Positions 37,996-48,899 of a stretch of 64,000 bases of DNA are shown here, in pieces. Origin of the DNA: Entomohabitans teleogrylli (GTDB lineage Bacteria; Pseudomonadota; Gammaproteobacteria; Enterobacterales; Enterobacteriaceae); the NCBI RefSeq assembly GCF_001484765.1, contig NZ_KQ947381.1:47541-111540 (forward strand). Direction: 5' to 3'. Numbering within the stretch: position 1 is the first letter of the stretch; each line of letters opens with the position of its first letter. The notes under the pieces are model-generated. The model did no database searches. It was given only the letters and a program-made list of their open reading frames with translations, and was not told where the DNA came from. The position numbers were made by a program, and so were the translations under genes.

Positions 37996-39207
37996 ATGAA
38001 TACAGTTCTTTCTGCTCGTTTTATTAAGCGCTTAACGCTCACTGCGGCGATCGCTCTCGCGGCAGCCTCTGCCGCCCACGCTGACGATCTCAATATAAAA
38101 ACCATGATCCCCGGCGCCCCGCAGATTGATGCCGAATCCTGGATACTGATCGATTACAACTCCGGTAAAGTGCTTGCGGAACAAAACGCCGATGCGCGCC
38201 GCGATCCGGCCAGCCTTACCAAGATGATGACCAGTTATGTGATAGGCCAGGCAATGAAAGCCGGGAAATTTAAGGAAACCGATCTGGTCACTGTGGGCAA
38301 CGATGCCTGGGCAACCGGCAACCCGGTGTTTAAAGGCTCTTCGCTGATGTTCCTGAAACCGGGTATGGAAGTACCTGTTTCACAACTGATTCGCGGTATT
38401 AATCTGCAGTCCGGCAACGACGCCTGCGTGGCGATGGCGGATTTCGTGGCCGGCAGCCAGGACGCTTTCGTCGGGCTGATGAACAACTACGTTAATGTGC
38501 TGGGCCTGAAAAACTCTCACTTCCAGACTGTTCACGGACTGGATGCCGAAGGTCAGTATAGTTCGGCGCGGGATATGGCGCTGATCGGCCAGGCGCTGAT
38601 CCGCGACGTGCCGAACGAGTACGCTATTTACCGCGAAAAAGAGTTCACCTTTAACGGAATTCGCCAGCTCAACCGCAACGGTCTGCTGTGGGATAAAAGC
38701 CTCAATGTCGACGGGATTAAAACCGGTCATACCAACAAGGCCGGCTATAACCTGGTGGCTTCCGCTACCGAAGGGCAAATGCGCCTGATCTCCGCCGTGA
38801 TGGGCGGCCGTACCTATAAAGGCCGCGAAACAGAGAGCAAAAAGCTGCTGACCTGGGGTTTCCGCTTTTTTGAAACCGTTAACCCGCTGAAAGCCGGCAA
38901 AGAGTTCGCGTCTGAGCCAGCATGGTTTGGCGACAGCGATCGCGCCTCGCTGGGGGTGGATAAAGACGTCTACCTCACCATTCCGCGCGGTCGGATGAAA
39001 GATTTGAAGGCCAGCTACGTGCTTAACAGCGGCGAACTGAATGCGCCGCTGCAGCAAAACCAGGTGGTCGGCACAATCAACTTTCAGTTGGACGGAAAAA
39101 CCATCGATCAGCGCCCGCTGGTGGTGTTACAGAAAATCGAAGAAGGCAATTTCTTCAGCCGGATCATTGACTACATCAAACTGATGTTCCATCGCTGGTT
39201 CGGTTAA
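37996..39207 (+). CDS. dacA: D-alanyl-D-alanine carboxypeptidase PBP5
   Basis: Removes the terminal D-Ala from peptidoglycan stem peptides at the outer face of the inner membrane. 403 residues as in E. coli. The signal peptide ends SAAHA near residue 29. The active site has Ser73-x-x-Lys76 (SLTK), SGN in QSGNDAC near 139 and KTG in [11 protein letters not shown] near 242. The C-terminal amphipathic helix that anchors the protein is visible ([17 protein letters not shown]). Separate promoter region upstream with the inverted repeat; TATAGT at 37943-37948 is a possible -10 box. Confidence 0.97.
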   Translation: MNTVLSARFIKRLTLTAAIALAAASAAHADDLNIKTMIPGAPQIDAESWILIDYNSGKVLAEQNADARRDPASLTKMMTSYVIGQAMKAGKFKETDLVTVGNDAWATGNPVFKGSSLMFLKPGMEVPVSQLIRGINLQSGNDACVAMADFVAGSQDAFVGLMNNYVNVLGLKNSHFQTVHGLDAEGQYSSARDMALIGQALIRDVPNEYAIYREKEFTFNGIRQLNRNGLLWDKSLNVDGIKTGHTNKAGYNLVASATEGQMRLISAVMGGRTYKGRETESKKLLTWGFRFFETVNPLKAGKEFASEPAWFGDSDRASLGVDKDVYLTIPRGRMKDLKASYVLNSGELNAPLQQNQVVGTINFQLDGKTIDQRPLVVLQKIEEGNFFSRIIDYIKLMFHRWFG

Positions 39208-39260
39208 TCCTTGCGCACTTGAAAGTGCCGGATTCGCCCCCATATACTATGCATCAAAGC

Positions 39261-39282
39261 AACTCCCGCTGCGGCGGGAGTT
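39261..39282 (+). terminator. Hairpin between dacA and ybeD
   Basis: AACTCCCGC TGCG GCGGGAGTT is a perfect 9-bp stem with a 4-nt loop, 27 nt before the ybeD start. Only TTATTC follows, so it may be a partial terminator or sit in the ybeD leader. Confidence 0.55.
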
Positions 39283-39308
39283 ATTCGTTATATAACGCTG
39301 GAGCTACC

Positions 39309-39572
39309 ATGAAAACCAACCTGAAAGAACTGCTTGAATTCCCCTGCCCCTTTACTTACAAAGTGATGGGTCTGGCGAAACCTGAGCTGGTCGATTTGGT
39401 CGTTGAGGTGGTGCAGCGCCACGCCCCTGGTGACTACACCCCGCAGGTGAAGCCGAGCAGTAAAGGGAACTATCATTCGGTCTCAATCACAATTAACGCT
39501 ACCCATATTGAGCAGGTCGAAACCCTTTACGAAGAACTGGGCGATATCGAAATCGTACGCATGGTGCTGTAA
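39309..39572 (+). CDS. ybeD: YbeD, small ACT-like protein (DUF493)
   Basis: 87 residues, almost identical to the E. coli protein. The fold is known to resemble the allosteric domain of 3-phosphoglycerate dehydrogenase; the function is not established, though position beside lipB suggests lipoate metabolism. The ATG at 39309 starts the family sequence [20 protein letters not shown]; an open frame 90 nt upstream runs through the hairpin and is rejected. Contains [20 protein letters not shown] typical of the family. Confidence 0.9.
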   Translation: MKTNLKELLEFPCPFTYKVMGLAKPELVDLVVEVVQRHAPGDYTPQVKPSSKGNYHSVSITINATHIEQVETLYEELGDIEIVRMVL

Positions 39573-39736
39573 CCCGGCCTCGTGACAAACAGACCGCGAT
39601 AGCCTTGCGCAACTTAACCTGACAGACGGGGGAGTCCGTATAGCGATTCCCCCGTTGCTTTTTAGTTACCGGCACAGACGCCGGAGCAGGCGGCTATGAT
39701 ATACTTTTGCCACCTTTGATTACCGGAGACGATGTG

Positions 39737-40372
39737 TTGTCTCAGAATGAAATCCTGATACGCCAGCTTGGCCTTCAGCCCTATGAGCCGGTTTCTCTGG
39801 CCATGCACCAGTTCACCGATACCCGCACTGACGAAACGCCGGATGAGATCTGGCTGGTGGAACATCCGCCGGTATTTACTCAGGGCCAGGCGGGAAAAGA
39901 AGAACATATTCTGGCTGCCAGCGACATACCGGTGGTACAGAGCGACCGCGGCGGGCAGGTGACTTACCACGGACCGGGCCAGCAAGTCATGTACGTACTG
40001 CTGAATCTTAAACGCCGCCACCTCGGAGTGCGGGAACTGGTCACCGCCCTGGAACAAACCGTAGTGCAAACCCTGGGCGAATGGCGCATTGACGCCTGCG
40101 CTCGCCCCGATGCGCCAGGTGTCTATGTCGCCGGCCGGAAAATTTGCTCGCTGGGTCTGCGCATCCGTAAAGGCTGTTCCTTTCACGGTCTGGCGCTGAA
40201 TATAGATATGGATTTATCCCCGTTCCGACGCATTAATCCCTGCGGATACCCGGGAATGGAAATGATCCAGGCCAGCCAGTTAATTCCTGGTATTACGCTG
40301 GCAGATATTCAGCCGCGTCTGATTGACAATTTTTTGCAGCAAATGAATTCCCCGCCGTATCGTTATCTTTAA
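39737..40372 (+). CDS. lipB: Octanoyl-ACP:protein octanoyltransferase LipB
   Basis: Transfers octanoate from acyl carrier protein to lipoyl domains, the first step of lipoate assembly; LipA then inserts sulphur. About 211 residues. The conserved [12 protein letters not shown] lies near residue 70, and the catalytic Cys-Lys pair is in INPCGYPG and GRKICSLG. No ATG fits: TTG at 39737 aligns with the E. coli start and sits 8 nt from GGAG, while GTG at 39734 is equally possible. lipA lies two genes downstream. Confidence 0.93.
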   Translation: MSQNEILIRQLGLQPYEPVSLAMHQFTDTRTDETPDEIWLVEHPPVFTQGQAGKEEHILAASDIPVVQSDRGGQVTYHGPGQQVMYVLLNLKRRHLGVRELVTALEQTVVQTLGEWRIDACARPDAPGVYVAGRKICSLGLRIRKGCSFHGLALNIDMDLSPFRRINPCGYPGMEMIQASQLIPGITLADIQPRLIDNFLQQMNSPPYRYL

Positions 40373-40517
40373 TCTTTTTCAACACTGCCAGCCTGGGGAA
40401 TTTGATTCCAGGCACATTTCCCGGAAACGGATTTCCTTTACTTTACCCTCGGTTTTAATTATTTTTTCCATTCTGATATTTATTTCGAAAATGAAGGAAG
40501 CCGTCTTTCCGGCTGAT

Positions 40518-40538
40518 TATATTCATATCATGAATATA
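40518..40538. promoter_or_regulatory. 21-bp palindrome upstream of ybeF, possible operator
   Basis: TATATTCAT ATC ATGAATATA is perfectly symmetric with 9-bp arms, 88 nt upstream of the ybeF start in an AT-rich region. The T-N11-A type dyad suits a LysR-type regulator, so autoregulation by YbeF is the natural guess. Not tested by any comparison. Confidence 0.45.
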
Positions 40539-40625
40539 TAGATCATTTATTTTCTCAATATTTATCTTTTAAACATAATTCACTCAAATATCATATATTA
40601 TTGATATATAAAAAGGATTCTTATT

Positions 40626-41606
40626 GTGTCAGATAATGAAGATAAAACCCCGCCAGCTGCGGATGATGAGGTGAATAATTTCCCGACATTCAAAATGCTG
40701 CGTAATATCGATCTCAATTTACTGACCATTTTCGAAGCCGTCTATGTCCATAAAGGGATTGTTAACGCCGCCAGGGTCCTGAACCTGACCCCTTCCGCGA
40801 TCAGTCAGTCAATGCAAAAGCTGCGCGCCATCTTTCCCGACCCGCTTTTTATCCGCCACGGCCAGGGAGTGAAACCGACAGCTTATGCCACCCAGTTGCA
40901 CGAACATATCAGTCGCGGATTTGAGTCGATTCTTAATGCCCTCGATTTTTACAATGCCAATCAAAAACATCGTACTATCACTATCGCCACCAGCCCCACT
41001 GTCGGCGCTATGCTGATCCCGCGAATTTTCCAGGCGATGAAGAAAATTAATCGCCACCTCTCAATACGCCATATTCCGATTACCGATGCGGAAACTCAGC
41101 TCACCCAGTTTCAGACCGATCTGCTTATCGATCATAACCACCATTACAGTCGCTCGATCGGTACTCATTTCTTATTTGAAGACCGTCCGGTCGCGGTATG
41201 CCGCGTTGACCATCCGCTCAGCGATGCGCCCCCGGTCTCTGGTCAGTTCAGCCAGTATGAACAGGCAGTATTTACCGTCCAGGCCGACTTTATGCGGGAA
41301 ATTCGCCGGGAAATTGAAATTCATGCGCCGGGCAGAATCATTGCACTGTCGAGCTACAATGTCATGACAATCGCCGCAGTACTTAGCATAACGGACATAA
41401 TTGGCTTTATGACCGAAGGTTTTTACCATATGTACCGGGATCTGTATGGCCTGCGCATCCTGAATTGCGGTCTGTTCCGCGATACCCGCATCCAGACTAA
41501 TTTGCATTTCAACAAACTCAGCCAGCGCGATCCCTTGCTGCAACAAGTCATCGACGCCATTCATCGTGAATTCACGGCGCCGGCGAGTCGCGTTGCCCGG
41601 GAATAG
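40626..41606 (+). CDS. ybeF: LysR-type transcriptional regulator YbeF
   Basis: 326 residues. The winged helix-turn-helix is at about 27-90 (LRNIDLNLLTIFEAVYVHKG, then ARVLNLTPSAISQSMQKLR), followed by a substrate-binding-like co-inducer domain. It uses a GTG start after AAAGGA. The N-terminal 25 residues before the HTH are Asp/Glu/Pro-rich, as in E. coli YbeF. The DNA-binding half is very like E. coli while the effector domain is much more diverged, so the inducer may differ. Regulon unknown. Sits between lipB and lipA as in E. coli. Confidence 0.88.
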   Translation: MSDNEDKTPPAADDEVNNFPTFKMLRNIDLNLLTIFEAVYVHKGIVNAARVLNLTPSAISQSMQKLRAIFPDPLFIRHGQGVKPTAYATQLHEHISRGFESILNALDFYNANQKHRTITIATSPTVGAMLIPRIFQAMKKINRHLSIRHIPITDAETQLTQFQTDLLIDHNHHYSRSIGTHFLFEDRPVAVCRVDHPLSDAPPVSGQFSQYEQAVFTVQADFMREIRREIEIHAPGRIIALSSYNVMTIAAVLSITDIIGFMTEGFYHMYRDLYGLRILNCGLFRDTRIQTNLHFNKLSQRDPLLQQVIDAIHREFTAPASRVARE

Positions 41607-41814
41607 TCGAGCCCCCAGACTGGCAACGCGGCTAAACGCACAAAATAACAACTGATTTACAATTTTTTCTCTTTTTACCGGGTCGTCAGGCTGCTATCCG
41701 CAGGGCTTAGATGATATACTGCGGCGCGTTAATTCAAAAATAATTGATAATTGCAACATTTGCTTGAATTAACACGTTTTCCCCCTCACGCTTAGCCACT
41801 GGAACACGCACGAT

Positions 41815-42780
41815 ATGAGTAAACCCATTCTGATGGAACGCGGCGTTAAATACCGCGACGCCGATAAAATGGCGCTTATCCCGGTAAAAACCGTCGCTAC
41901 TGAACGCCAGGAGCTGTTAAGAAAGCCAGAGTGGATGAAAATCAAGCTGCCCGCTGATTCGACCCGGATTCAGGGAATCAAAGCGGCCATGCGCAAAAAT
42001 GGCCTGCATTCAGTGTGTGAAGAGGCTTCCTGCCCGAACCTGGCCGAATGCTTTAACCACGGTACCGCGACCTTTATGATTCTGGGCGCCATCTGTACCC
42101 GCCGCTGCCCTTTCTGCGATGTGGCCCACGGCCGCCCTGTCGCGCCGGATGCCGGTGAGCCGCAGAAACTGGCTCAGACTATCGCGGATATGGCATTACG
42201 CTATGTGGTTATCACCTCCGTTGACCGCGACGATCTGCGCGACGGCGGCGCACAGCATTTTGCCGACTGTATCAGCGCCATTCGCGAAAAAAGCCCAAAT
42301 ATTAAAATTGAAACGCTGGTGCCCGACTTCCGCGGGCGTATGGATCGGGCGCTGGATATCCTCACCGCCACGCCGCCGGATGTGTTTAACCATAATCTGG
42401 AAAACGTTCCCCGCCTGTATCGTCAGGTTCGCCCCGGCGCCGACTATGCCTGGTCGCTGAAACTGCTGGAACGCTTTAAAGAGGCGCACCCGGAGATCCC
42501 CACCAAATCCGGGCTGATGGTCGGCCTTGGGGAAACCAATGCTGAAATCATTGATGTGATGCGCGATCTGCGCCGCCATGGCGTCACCATGCTCACTCTG
42601 GGCCAGTATCTGCAGCCCAGCCGCCATCACCTGGCGGTACAGCGCTACGTCAGACCCGAAGAGTTTGAAGAGATGAAAGCTGAAGCGCTGGCGATGGGCT
42701 TTACCCACGCCGCCTGTGGGCCATTCGTACGCTCCTCCTACCATGCCGATCTGCAGGCGAAGGGGCTTGAAGTTAAATAA
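41815..42780 (+). CDS. lipA: Lipoyl synthase LipA
   Basis: Radical-SAM enzyme inserting two sulphurs into octanoyl-lipoyl domains. 321 residues, as in E. coli. The auxiliary cluster Cys are 68, 73 and 79 ([14 protein letters not shown]), the radical-SAM Cys 94, 98 and 101 (CTRRCPFC). The C-terminal RSSY motif binds the auxiliary cluster (FVRSSYHAD). It follows a 208-nt gap after ybeF and is closed by a bidirectional terminator shared with tatE. Confidence 0.97.
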   Translation: MSKPILMERGVKYRDADKMALIPVKTVATERQELLRKPEWMKIKLPADSTRIQGIKAAMRKNGLHSVCEEASCPNLAECFNHGTATFMILGAICTRRCPFCDVAHGRPVAPDAGEPQKLAQTIADMALRYVVITSVDRDDLRDGGAQHFADCISAIREKSPNIKIETLVPDFRGRMDRALDILTATPPDVFNHNLENVPRLYRQVRPGADYAWSLKLLERFKEAHPEIPTKSGLMVGLGETNAEIIDVMRDLRRHGVTMLTLGQYLQPSRHHLAVQRYVRPEEFEEMKAEALAMGFTHAACGPFVRSSYHADLQAKGLEVK

Positions 42781-42820
42781 GCCTGACACAGCCTGTTACA
42801 AAACACAGACTGTAGAGATA

Positions 42821-42850
42821 AAAAAACCGGCGCGCTTGCCGGTTTTTTTT
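42821..42850. terminator. Bidirectional terminator between lipA and tatE
   Basis: AAAAAACCGGC GCGCTT GCCGGTTTTTTTT: the stem has A-runs on one side and T-runs on the other, so it stops transcripts from both convergent genes. Confidence 0.9.
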
Positions 42851-42867
42851 AATCAATAACGCCGCGG

Positions 42868-43059
42868 TTACTCTTTATGCGACAGACGTTCGCTGTCCGC
42901 CGTCGCTTTTGCCGCCGCATCATCGTCATTCATGGCCTTTTTAAAGCCTTTAATAGCGGCGCCCAGATCGCCCCCTAACGTGCGTAACTTCTTAGTACCA
43001 AACAATAAGACAATCAACGCGCCAACCACCAGAAGCTTGGTAATACTGATCTCACCCAT
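42868..43059 (-). CDS. tatE: Sec-independent translocase subunit TatE
   Basis: 63-residue TatA paralogue of the twin-arginine export system (67 in E. coli). One N-terminal membrane segment ([16 protein letters not shown]), the hinge [21 protein letters not shown] forming the amphipathic helix (in part), and an acidic tail. It stands apart from tatABC, as in E. coli, between lipA and ybeM. Confidence 0.93.
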   Translation of the reverse strand: MGEISITKLLVVGALIVLLFGTKKLRTLGGDLGAAIKGFKKAMNDDDAAAKATADSERLSHKE

Positions 43060-43165
43060 ATTTACCTTCTTATCAAAACACGCAGTACAAAGACCTGAAA
43101 CTATTAACGGTCATTCCAGGCCGCGCCACAACAGCAATCTGTAACAAGGTTAATCAGAGCCCAGG

Positions 43166-43957
43166 TTATGGGCCTAATTGTGGAATGGCAAAACGCCGGT
43201 TCGCCAGCACCGGAAGCTGCTCCCGTACCTCAGCCACCCGTTGGGCGCTAACCTCACAGTAAAACAGCGCCGGCTGGTTGACAGCGGCGGCCAGAGTGAC
43301 GCCCAGCGGATCCACTACCCGACTCTGACCAATATTTTTATTACCGCACTCCCCGGCAGCCACCACATAGCAGGTGGTATCCAGCGCCCGGGCGCCAAGC
43401 AGAGTCTCCCAGTGCTGCTCTTTAAATGGGCCTTTGACCCATGCAGCCGGCAGCACCAACACCTCGGCGCCGGACAGCGCCAGACTTAACGCCAGCTCAG
43501 GAAAACGCAGATCGTAGCAGGTCATTAAACCAATACGCATTCCCGCCACGTTGATCAGCGCCGGGATCTGCTTCCCGGCATCCACCAGACGCGACTCACG
43601 CGCTGTAAACGCATCATAGAGATGCAGTTTCTGGTAGCTGGCCGCAATAGCGCCGCTGCGGATAGCAAACAACGTATTCGCTGCTCGCCCCGGCGTGGTG
43701 ACTATCGGTAGCGTCAGCACCGTCGTCATGGCGCTGGCGCGGCTAAAGTCGAGAAGCTGGCTGAGGAATTCACCATCCTCCGTCTGGGCGGATTTTACCG
43801 ACAGGTCGGGATCGTTATCGTCCCTGGCGAGCACCGCTTCCGGCAGCACCAGAAGATCGGCGCCATGGGCGCTGGCTTCACCGATAAGCCTCCGGCAGGT
43901 GTCGAGATTCTCACGCCAGCGGGGACTGACGGCAAACTGACCAACCGCAACTTTCAT
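43166..43957 (-). CDS. ybeM: Deaminated glutathione amidase (nitrilase family), full length
   Basis: Nitrilase-family amidase that repairs deaminated glutathione, 263 residues. The Glu-Lys-Cys triad is visible: VLPEAVL near residue 41, [10 protein letters not shown] near 111 and [11 protein letters not shown] near 147. In E. coli K-12 the gene is a truncated pseudogene; here the frame is complete. The start [10 protein letters not shown] matches the family. Overlapping frames on the other strand are shadows. Confidence 0.9.
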   Translation of the reverse strand: MKVAVGQFAVSPRWRENLDTCRRLIGEASAHGADLLVLPEAVLARDDNDPDLSVKSAQTEDGEFLSQLLDFSRASAMTTVLTLPIVTTPGRAANTLFAIRSGAIAASYQKLHLYDAFTARESRLVDAGKQIPALINVAGMRIGLMTCYDLRFPELALSLALSGAEVLVLPAAWVKGPFKEQHWETLLGARALDTTCYVVAAGECGNKNIGQSRVVDPLGVTLAAAVNQPALFYCEVSAQRVAEVREQLPVLANRRFAIPQLGP

Positions 43958-44042
43958 GCTCCGTCCTCATGCGTATAGCCCTTGATAAACCTCTTATCAG
44001 CGTTACACTTCTCCCAGGTTTAATCAATATGAGACTATTCAT

Positions 44043-44426
44043 GTGTTGCAAATGATGATGGCGGTTTTTATCGGCGGTGGCGCCGGCAGCCTGTTGCGCT
44101 GGGGGCTGAGCCTGAGGCTCAATCCGCTCCACCACGCGCTGCCGGTGGGAACGTTAACCGCGAACCTGGTCGGCGCCTTTATTATTGGCGCGGGTCTGGC
44201 GTGGTTTAATCGCATGACGCAAATCGATCCACTATGGAAATTGTTGATTACCACCGGCTTTTGCGGCGGTCTGACGACATTTTCAACCTTTTCCGCCGAA
44301 GTGGTTTTTCTGCTGCAGGACGGAAAACTGGGCTGGGCATTGCTTAACGTACTGGTAAATCTTCTCGGTTCTTTCGCCATGACAGCGCTGGCGTTTTACC
44401 TGTTTTCGAGTTTCAGCAGCCACTAA
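44043..44426 (+). CDS. crcB: Fluoride ion channel CrcB/FluC
   Basis: Dual-topology dimeric channel expelling fluoride, 127 residues with four membrane segments. The family motif [17 protein letters not shown] includes the Phe box. The GTG start gives the E. coli-like N-terminus [15 protein letters not shown]. The 85-nt upstream gap is too short and lacks the features of a fluoride riboswitch. It diverges from ybeM and converges on cspE. Confidence 0.93.
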   Translation: MLQMMMAVFIGGGAGSLLRWGLSLRLNPLHHALPVGTLTANLVGAFIIGAGLAWFNRMTQIDPLWKLLITTGFCGGLTTFSTFSAEVVFLLQDGKLGWALLNVLVNLLGSFAMTALAFYLFSSFSSH

Positions 44427-44493
44427 TCCCGGTGTTAAGGTTCGCTTAATTTTCATCTGCCACACTCTACCTGTTAACATCCTGGAGGCGGAG

Positions 44494-44580
44494 ATGAAAG
44501 AGCAAATCATGAGCTGGGGCGCAGTACTTTTTAGCGTTGCTGTGGTCGCTAGTTTTCTAAAAATCTTTCTTTTTTATTGA
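44494..44580 (+). CDS. Putative 28-residue single-span membrane protein
   Basis: ATG AAA GAG CAA ATC ATG AGC TGG ... TAT TGA encodes 28 residues: a short charged start (MKEQIMSWG) followed by a hydrophobic span AVLFSVAVVASFLKIFLFY. GGAGG stands 5 nt before the ATG, an almost ideal ribosome site. An intrinsic terminator begins 11 nt after the stop. It lies 67 nt after crcB on the same strand. Small single-span proteins of this size often bind larger membrane complexes; no partner is evident. The family is not recognised. Confidence 0.7.
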   Translation: MKEQIMSWGAVLFSVAVVASFLKIFLFY

Positions 44581-44591
44581 TTTCCGGACAT

Positions 44592-44619
44592 AAAAAAACC
44601 CGCTGTGAGCGGGTTTTTA
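44592..44619. terminator. Bidirectional terminator after the small gene and cspE
   Basis: AAAAAAACCCGCT GTG AGCGGGTTTTT, with A-run and T-run flanks, lies between the convergent small gene and cspE. Confidence 0.9.
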
Positions 44620-44632
44620 GTTTCTGGCTAAC

Positions 44633-44842
44633 TTACAGAGCGATTACGTTAGCAGCAGAAGGGCCTTTGGCACCGTTAGTGATTTCAAATTCAACCTGCT
44701 GACCTTCGGCCAGAGTTTTGAAACCATTGCTCTGGATTGCAGAGAAGTGTACGAACACATCTTTGCTGCCATCTTCCGGAGTAATGAAACCGAATCCTTT
44801 GGACTCATTAAACCACTTAACGTTACCTTTAATCTTAGACAT
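44633..44842 (-). CDS. cspE: Cold-shock-family RNA chaperone CspE
   Basis: 69-residue OB-fold RNA chaperone that melts hairpins and antiterminates. RNP1 is KGFGFITP and RNP2 VFVHF. The start [11 protein letters not shown] is standard; a 10-residue upstream extension in frame has no homology. It lies between crcB and pagP, the position of E. coli cspE. CspC is a near twin, so the symbol rests on synteny. The long 5' leader before pagP may hold control elements, but none was resolved. Confidence 0.94.
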   Translation of the reverse strand: MSKIKGNVKWFNESKGFGFITPEDGSKDVFVHFSAIQSNGFKTLAEGQQVEFEITNGAKGPSAANVIAL

Positions 44843-45018
44843 CAAAATTACCTTTACATGAAAAAACGACACAATTGCCGTGTCGGGTATCAGTACATCA
44901 ATTGTGGCGTCTTTTGTCCAGTTGTTATTTACTAAAAAGTGATAAAAGCCCGCTCTTTTTTCCGCTACCGTACTTTACCCGTTGTTTTCAGATGTAAAAA
45001 TCCGTAGCGCGAAAATGC

Positions 45019-45591
45019 TTAAAATTGCAGGCGCAACCACGCAAAGTAAACGTTACCGTTGTTATACGTCCCCGGGATGTAGGTCATCTGGAACGTCGCC
45101 GGTCCATACCCCACCGAGGCCAGCGGCAGCACCAGCGGAATGGGAATGTAATTCCAGTTATCGCGCGCCGTGAAGCCCGCCGTGTACCCCAGCCCAAGGT
45201 GGAAGTTCTGATCGGCCAGCGGCCGCCAGGTGGCTTCCCAGCCATATCCGGCAATCGGCTCCCATTTGTTGTAGGAGTCTTTAAACGCCATCACATACAG
45301 GCCATGCCAGTTGCCCTTTTCATCCCAGCGCGACTGACCAAAACCAGCGCCCCATGGACGTTCGTTGTATTTATCGGTTTTTTCTTTGTCGTAAGCAAAA
45401 CGGGCATGCCAGGTAATTGCCGGCACGTACAGATCATAATGCTGCGGATTGTTCCACGTCTCACCGACATTATCAGTGAAGGTCGACCATCCCTGCTTTA
45501 CTGTCGCGCCAAAGGAAGCGGCCTGCGCCGCCGGAAGCGTCGAAAAAACCATTAACCCCAGTAAAAACAAAATATTGCGAATTAAAAACAC
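45019..45591 (-). CDS. pagP: Lipid A palmitoyltransferase PagP
   Basis: Eight-stranded outer-membrane enzyme moving palmitate from phospholipid to lipid A. 190 residues with signal peptide ending AAQAA near residue 26. The catalytic set is visible as the His in [10 protein letters not shown] and Asp-Ser in FKDSYNKW. The barrel ends with ...YFAWLRLQF, with a terminal Phe. In E. coli it neighbours dcuC; here the cus operon has come between. Confidence 0.95.
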   Translation of the reverse strand: MFLIRNILFLLGLMVFSTLPAAQAASFGATVKQGWSTFTDNVGETWNNPQHYDLYVPAITWHARFAYDKEKTDKYNERPWGAGFGQSRWDEKGNWHGLYVMAFKDSYNKWEPIAGYGWEATWRPLADQNFHLGLGYTAGFTARDNWNYIPIPLVLPLASVGYGPATFQMTYIPGTYNNGNVYFAWLRLQF

Positions 45592-45742
45592 GGTTATAGT
45601 ACCTGATAACGAACATGGCTCTATTTTAGATGATTTTTTTCAAATCCAGCATAAACGAACGGATAAGGATCCGCCGTTTCAACAGCAATGAAAGTTAATT
45701 CAGACTCTTCTTAAGGGTGTTATTACGCCAGCCTTTCCGCGA

Positions 45743-45773
45743 AATGCGCCGCATTCGCACAACGCGGCGCATT
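45743..45773 (-). terminator. Terminator of the cus operon
   Basis: AATGCGCCGC and GCGGCGCATT pair perfectly over an 11-nt loop, 7 nt beyond the cusA stop; TTTCGC follows on the minus strand. Confidence 0.7.
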
Positions 45774-45779
45774 CAGGAA

Positions 45780-48700
45780 TTACCGGTTACGTTTAATCAG
45801 CAGATATAGCGCCGGCAATACCAGCATAGACAGTAGCGGCGCGCTAATCATCCCGCCAATCATTGGCGCGGCGATACGCCGCATCACCTCAGAACCAGCG
45901 CCATCTCCCCACATGATAGGCAACAGACCGGCCATAATCGTCGCCACGGTCATCGCTTTTGGCCTGACACGCAATACCGCACCTTCATGGATCGCCTGCT
46001 TAAGCAACGCCTCATCGCTGCTATTTCCCTGAAGGCGGTATTTCTCCAGCGCGTGGTTGAGATACAGCATCATGATGACGCCAAACTCGGCCGCCACCCC
46101 GGCGAGGGCGATAAATCCCACGGCCCCCGCCACTGACAGGTTATATCCCAGCAGCCACAGCAGCCAGATCCCGCCAACCAGGGCAAACGGCAGCGTTCCC
46201 ATGATCAGCAGCGCATCGGAAATACGCCGGAAGGTCAGATAAAGCAGGACAAAAATGATCATCAGGGTGAATGGTAAGACAATCTGCAGTTTTGCCGCCG
46301 CCCGCTCCAGATATTCGAATTGCCCTGACCAGGAGAGCGTCACTCCTTCCGGCAATACCACCTGTTGCGCCACCCGCTGCTGCATCGCATCCACCGCTGA
46401 ACGCAGATCCCTGCCGCGAATATCCACATACACCCAACTGGATAACCGGGCATTTTCGCTTTTCAGCATTGGCGGCCCGTCGCTTATCGTCACGCTCGCC
46501 AGCTCAGAGAGCGCCACCTGGTTACCGCTGGCGGTCAGCACCGGCAGATCCTGTAACTTACGGACATTATCGCGAATCTCCCGCGGATAGCGCATATTGA
46601 TCGGGTAACGCGCCCGGCCTTCAATCGTTTCGCCGATGTTCTGGCCGCCCACCACGGTGCTTATCAGCGATTGCAGCTCCTGCACCGACACGCCGTAACG
46701 GGCAGCTTTCAGGCGGTCAATATCAATATCGATATAGCGCCCGCCCGACAACCGTTCCGCCAGCGCCGAGGTCACCCCGGGAATATCCTGTACGGCGACT
46801 TCAATCTGGCGCGCAATCGATTCGATTTGCGCAATATCATCGCCGTTGACCTTGATCCCCACCGGACTTTTGATGCCGGTCGCCAGCATATCCAGCCGGT
46901 TGCGGATTGGCGGTACCCAGACATTGGCGATACCCGGCACATTCACCACCCGGTCCAGCTCCTCCACCAGCTTATCCATCGTCATCTCTGGCCGCCACTG
47001 ATCGCGGGGTTTAAAGCGAATGGTGGTTTCCAGCATGGTGAGCGGCGCAGGATCGGTCGCTGTCTCCGCCCGCCCCGCCTTACCAAACACGGTATCAACC
47101 TCCGGTACGGTCTTAATCAGCCGGTCGGTCAACTGCAGCAGGCGCCCGGCTTCCCGCGCCGAAACCCCCGGCAGCGTCGAAGGCATATACAGCAGATCGC
47201 CCTCATCCAGCGCCGGCAGGAATTCGCTGCCAAGACGGCTGAGCGGCCAGAGCGTGGCGACAAACAGCAGCGCCGCCAGCGCCAGCGTGGTTTTCGGCCA
47301 GGCCAGCACCTTATCAATCAGCGGCTCATAGGCGGCAATCAACCAGCGATTGAGCGGATTCGCCTGCTCATCGGGAATATTGCCGCGAATAAACCAGCCC
47401 ATCAGGACCGGCACCAGGGTAATCCCCAGCCCCGCCGCTACGGCCATCGCCCAGGTTTTCGTGAACGCCAGCGGCGCGAACAGGCGTCCTTCCTGAGCCT
47501 CAAGAGAAAATACCGGCACAAAAGAGAGCGTAATGATCAGCAGACTACAGAACAGCGCCGGCCCGACTTCCACCGCCGCCCGCTCAGAGATAGCCCAGTA
47601 GTCCGCCGCCGCGGGTTTCTGCCCGGGGTGTTCATGCCGCCACTGCTCCAGCACTTTATGCATATTCTCAATCATCACTATTGCCGCATCCACCATCGCG
47701 CCGATGGCGATGGCGATACCTCCCAACGACATGATGTTGGCATTCACCCCCTGATAATGCATCACGGTAAAGGCGCCGAGGATACCCAACGGCAGGCTGA
47801 CGATCGCCACCAGCGCCGAACGGAAGTGAAACAAGAACAGCGTACAAATCACCGCCACCACGATAAACTCTTCCAGCAGCTTGTAAGAAAGAGTACTGAT
47901 GGCGTTGTTGATCAGTTGCGAGCGGTCGTATACTGGTACAATCTCCACCCCGGGAGGCAGGCTCTTCTGGATTTGCGCCAGCTTCGTTTTCACCGCATCG
48001 ATAGTCTGCAGGGCATTTTTGCCATAGCGCATAATGATAATGCCGCCGGTCACTTCTCCTTGCCCATTGAGTTCCGCCACGCCGCGGCGCATTTCTGGTC
48101 CCATGCGCATCGTCGCGACATCAGACAGCAGCACCGGCACGCCATCCCTGACCGTGAGGACAATCTGGCGAAAATCATCCAGCGATCGCAGGTAGCCGCT
48201 GGTACGCACCATGTATTCCGCCTCGCCCAGTTCCAGTACCGAACCGCCTCCCTCCTGGTTGGCGCTCTGCACAGCGGCGGCGATCTGCTGGTGAGTGATA
48301 TTCAGGGCAAGCATGCGCTGTGGATCGAGCACAATCTGGTACTGGCGCACCATGCCGCCGACGCTGGCGACCTCCGCCACATCCGGCACGGTTTTCAGCT
48401 CAAACTTCAGCGTCCAGTCCTGCAACGCGCGCAGATCCGCCAGACTATGGGTGCCGCTGCGGTCCACCAGCGCATACTCATATACCCAGCCCACGCCGGT
48501 GGCATCCGGCCCCAGCGACGCTTTCGCTTCCGGCGGTAGCTGAGACTGTACCTGGCTTAAATATTCCAGTACCCGCGATCGCGCCCAGTATGGGTCGGTA
48601 CCATCCTCGAACAGCACATAGACATAAGCATCCCCGAACATGGAGAAACCGCGCACCGTACTGGCGCCCGGCACCGACAGCATTGTGGTGGTTAGCGGAT

Positions 48701-48899
48701 AGGTGACCTGATTTTCCACCACCTGCGGCGCCTTGCCCGGGTAGCTGACCCGTACGATCACCTGGACATCCGACAGATCCGGCAGGGCATCCAGCGGCGC
48801 ACGCTGCATCGACCACAGCCCCCATGCCGCCATAAACAGCGCCGCCAGAATCACCAGCAACCGGTTATGTAACGCGCTACGAATCACCGCGGCAATCAT
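45780..48899 (-). CDS. cusA: Copper/silver RND efflux pump CusA-like
   Basis: Heavy-metal-efflux RND transporter, 1039 residues (1047 in E. coli CusA). Twelve membrane segments in two sets of six and large periplasmic loops. The N-terminal [18 protein letters not shown] is followed by the HME-type [13 protein letters not shown] motif, which marks the metal-exporting subfamily. The proton-relay Asp is in [13 protein letters not shown]. Met-rich spots ([25 protein letters not shown]) fit monovalent metal transport. The start overlaps the cusB stop (ATGA). Cu(I)/Ag(I) specificity is inferred from similarity and the CusF-like partner. Confidence 0.9.
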   Translation of the reverse strand: MIAAVIRSALHNRLLVILAALFMAAWGLWSMQRAPLDALPDLSDVQVIVRVSYPGKAPQVVENQVTYPLTTTMLSVPGASTVRGFSMFGDAYVYVLFEDGTDPYWARSRVLEYLSQVQSQLPPEAKASLGPDATGVGWVYEYALVDRSGTHSLADLRALQDWTLKFELKTVPDVAEVASVGGMVRQYQIVLDPQRMLALNITHQQIAAAVQSANQEGGGSVLELGEAEYMVRTSGYLRSLDDFRQIVLTVRDGVPVLLSDVATMRMGPEMRRGVAELNGQGEVTGGIIIMRYGKNALQTIDAVKTKLAQIQKSLPPGVEIVPVYDRSQLINNAISTLSYKLLEEFIVVAVICTLFLFHFRSALVAIVSLPLGILGAFTVMHYQGVNANIMSLGGIAIAIGAMVDAAIVMIENMHKVLEQWRHEHPGQKPAAADYWAISERAAVEVGPALFCSLLIITLSFVPVFSLEAQEGRLFAPLAFTKTWAMAVAAGLGITLVPVLMGWFIRGNIPDEQANPLNRWLIAAYEPLIDKVLAWPKTTLALAALLFVATLWPLSRLGSEFLPALDEGDLLYMPSTLPGVSAREAGRLLQLTDRLIKTVPEVDTVFGKAGRAETATDPAPLTMLETTIRFKPRDQWRPEMTMDKLVEELDRVVNVPGIANVWVPPIRNRLDMLATGIKSPVGIKVNGDDIAQIESIARQIEVAVQDIPGVTSALAERLSGGRYIDIDIDRLKAARYGVSVQELQSLISTVVGGQNIGETIEGRARYPINMRYPREIRDNVRKLQDLPVLTASGNQVALSELASVTISDGPPMLKSENARLSSWVYVDIRGRDLRSAVDAMQQRVAQQVVLPEGVTLSWSGQFEYLERAAAKLQIVLPFTLMIIFVLLYLTFRRISDALLIMGTLPFALVGGIWLLWLLGYNLSVAGAVGFIALAGVAAEFGVIMMLYLNHALEKYRLQGNSSDEALLKQAIHEGAVLRVRPKAMTVATIMAGLLPIMWGDGAGSEVMRRIAAPMIGGMISAPLLSMLVLPALYLLIKRNR

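Noticed and set aside
43958-44042. Possible fluoride riboswitch before crcB
   Set aside because: The 85-nt gap shows none of the conserved pseudoknot pattern, and enteric crcB usually lacks the switch.
46671-48539. 622-codon plus-strand frame opposite cusA
   Set aside because: Antisense shadow of a GC-rich gene; the product is His/Arg/Gln-rich with no domain, while cusA on the other strand is unmistakable.
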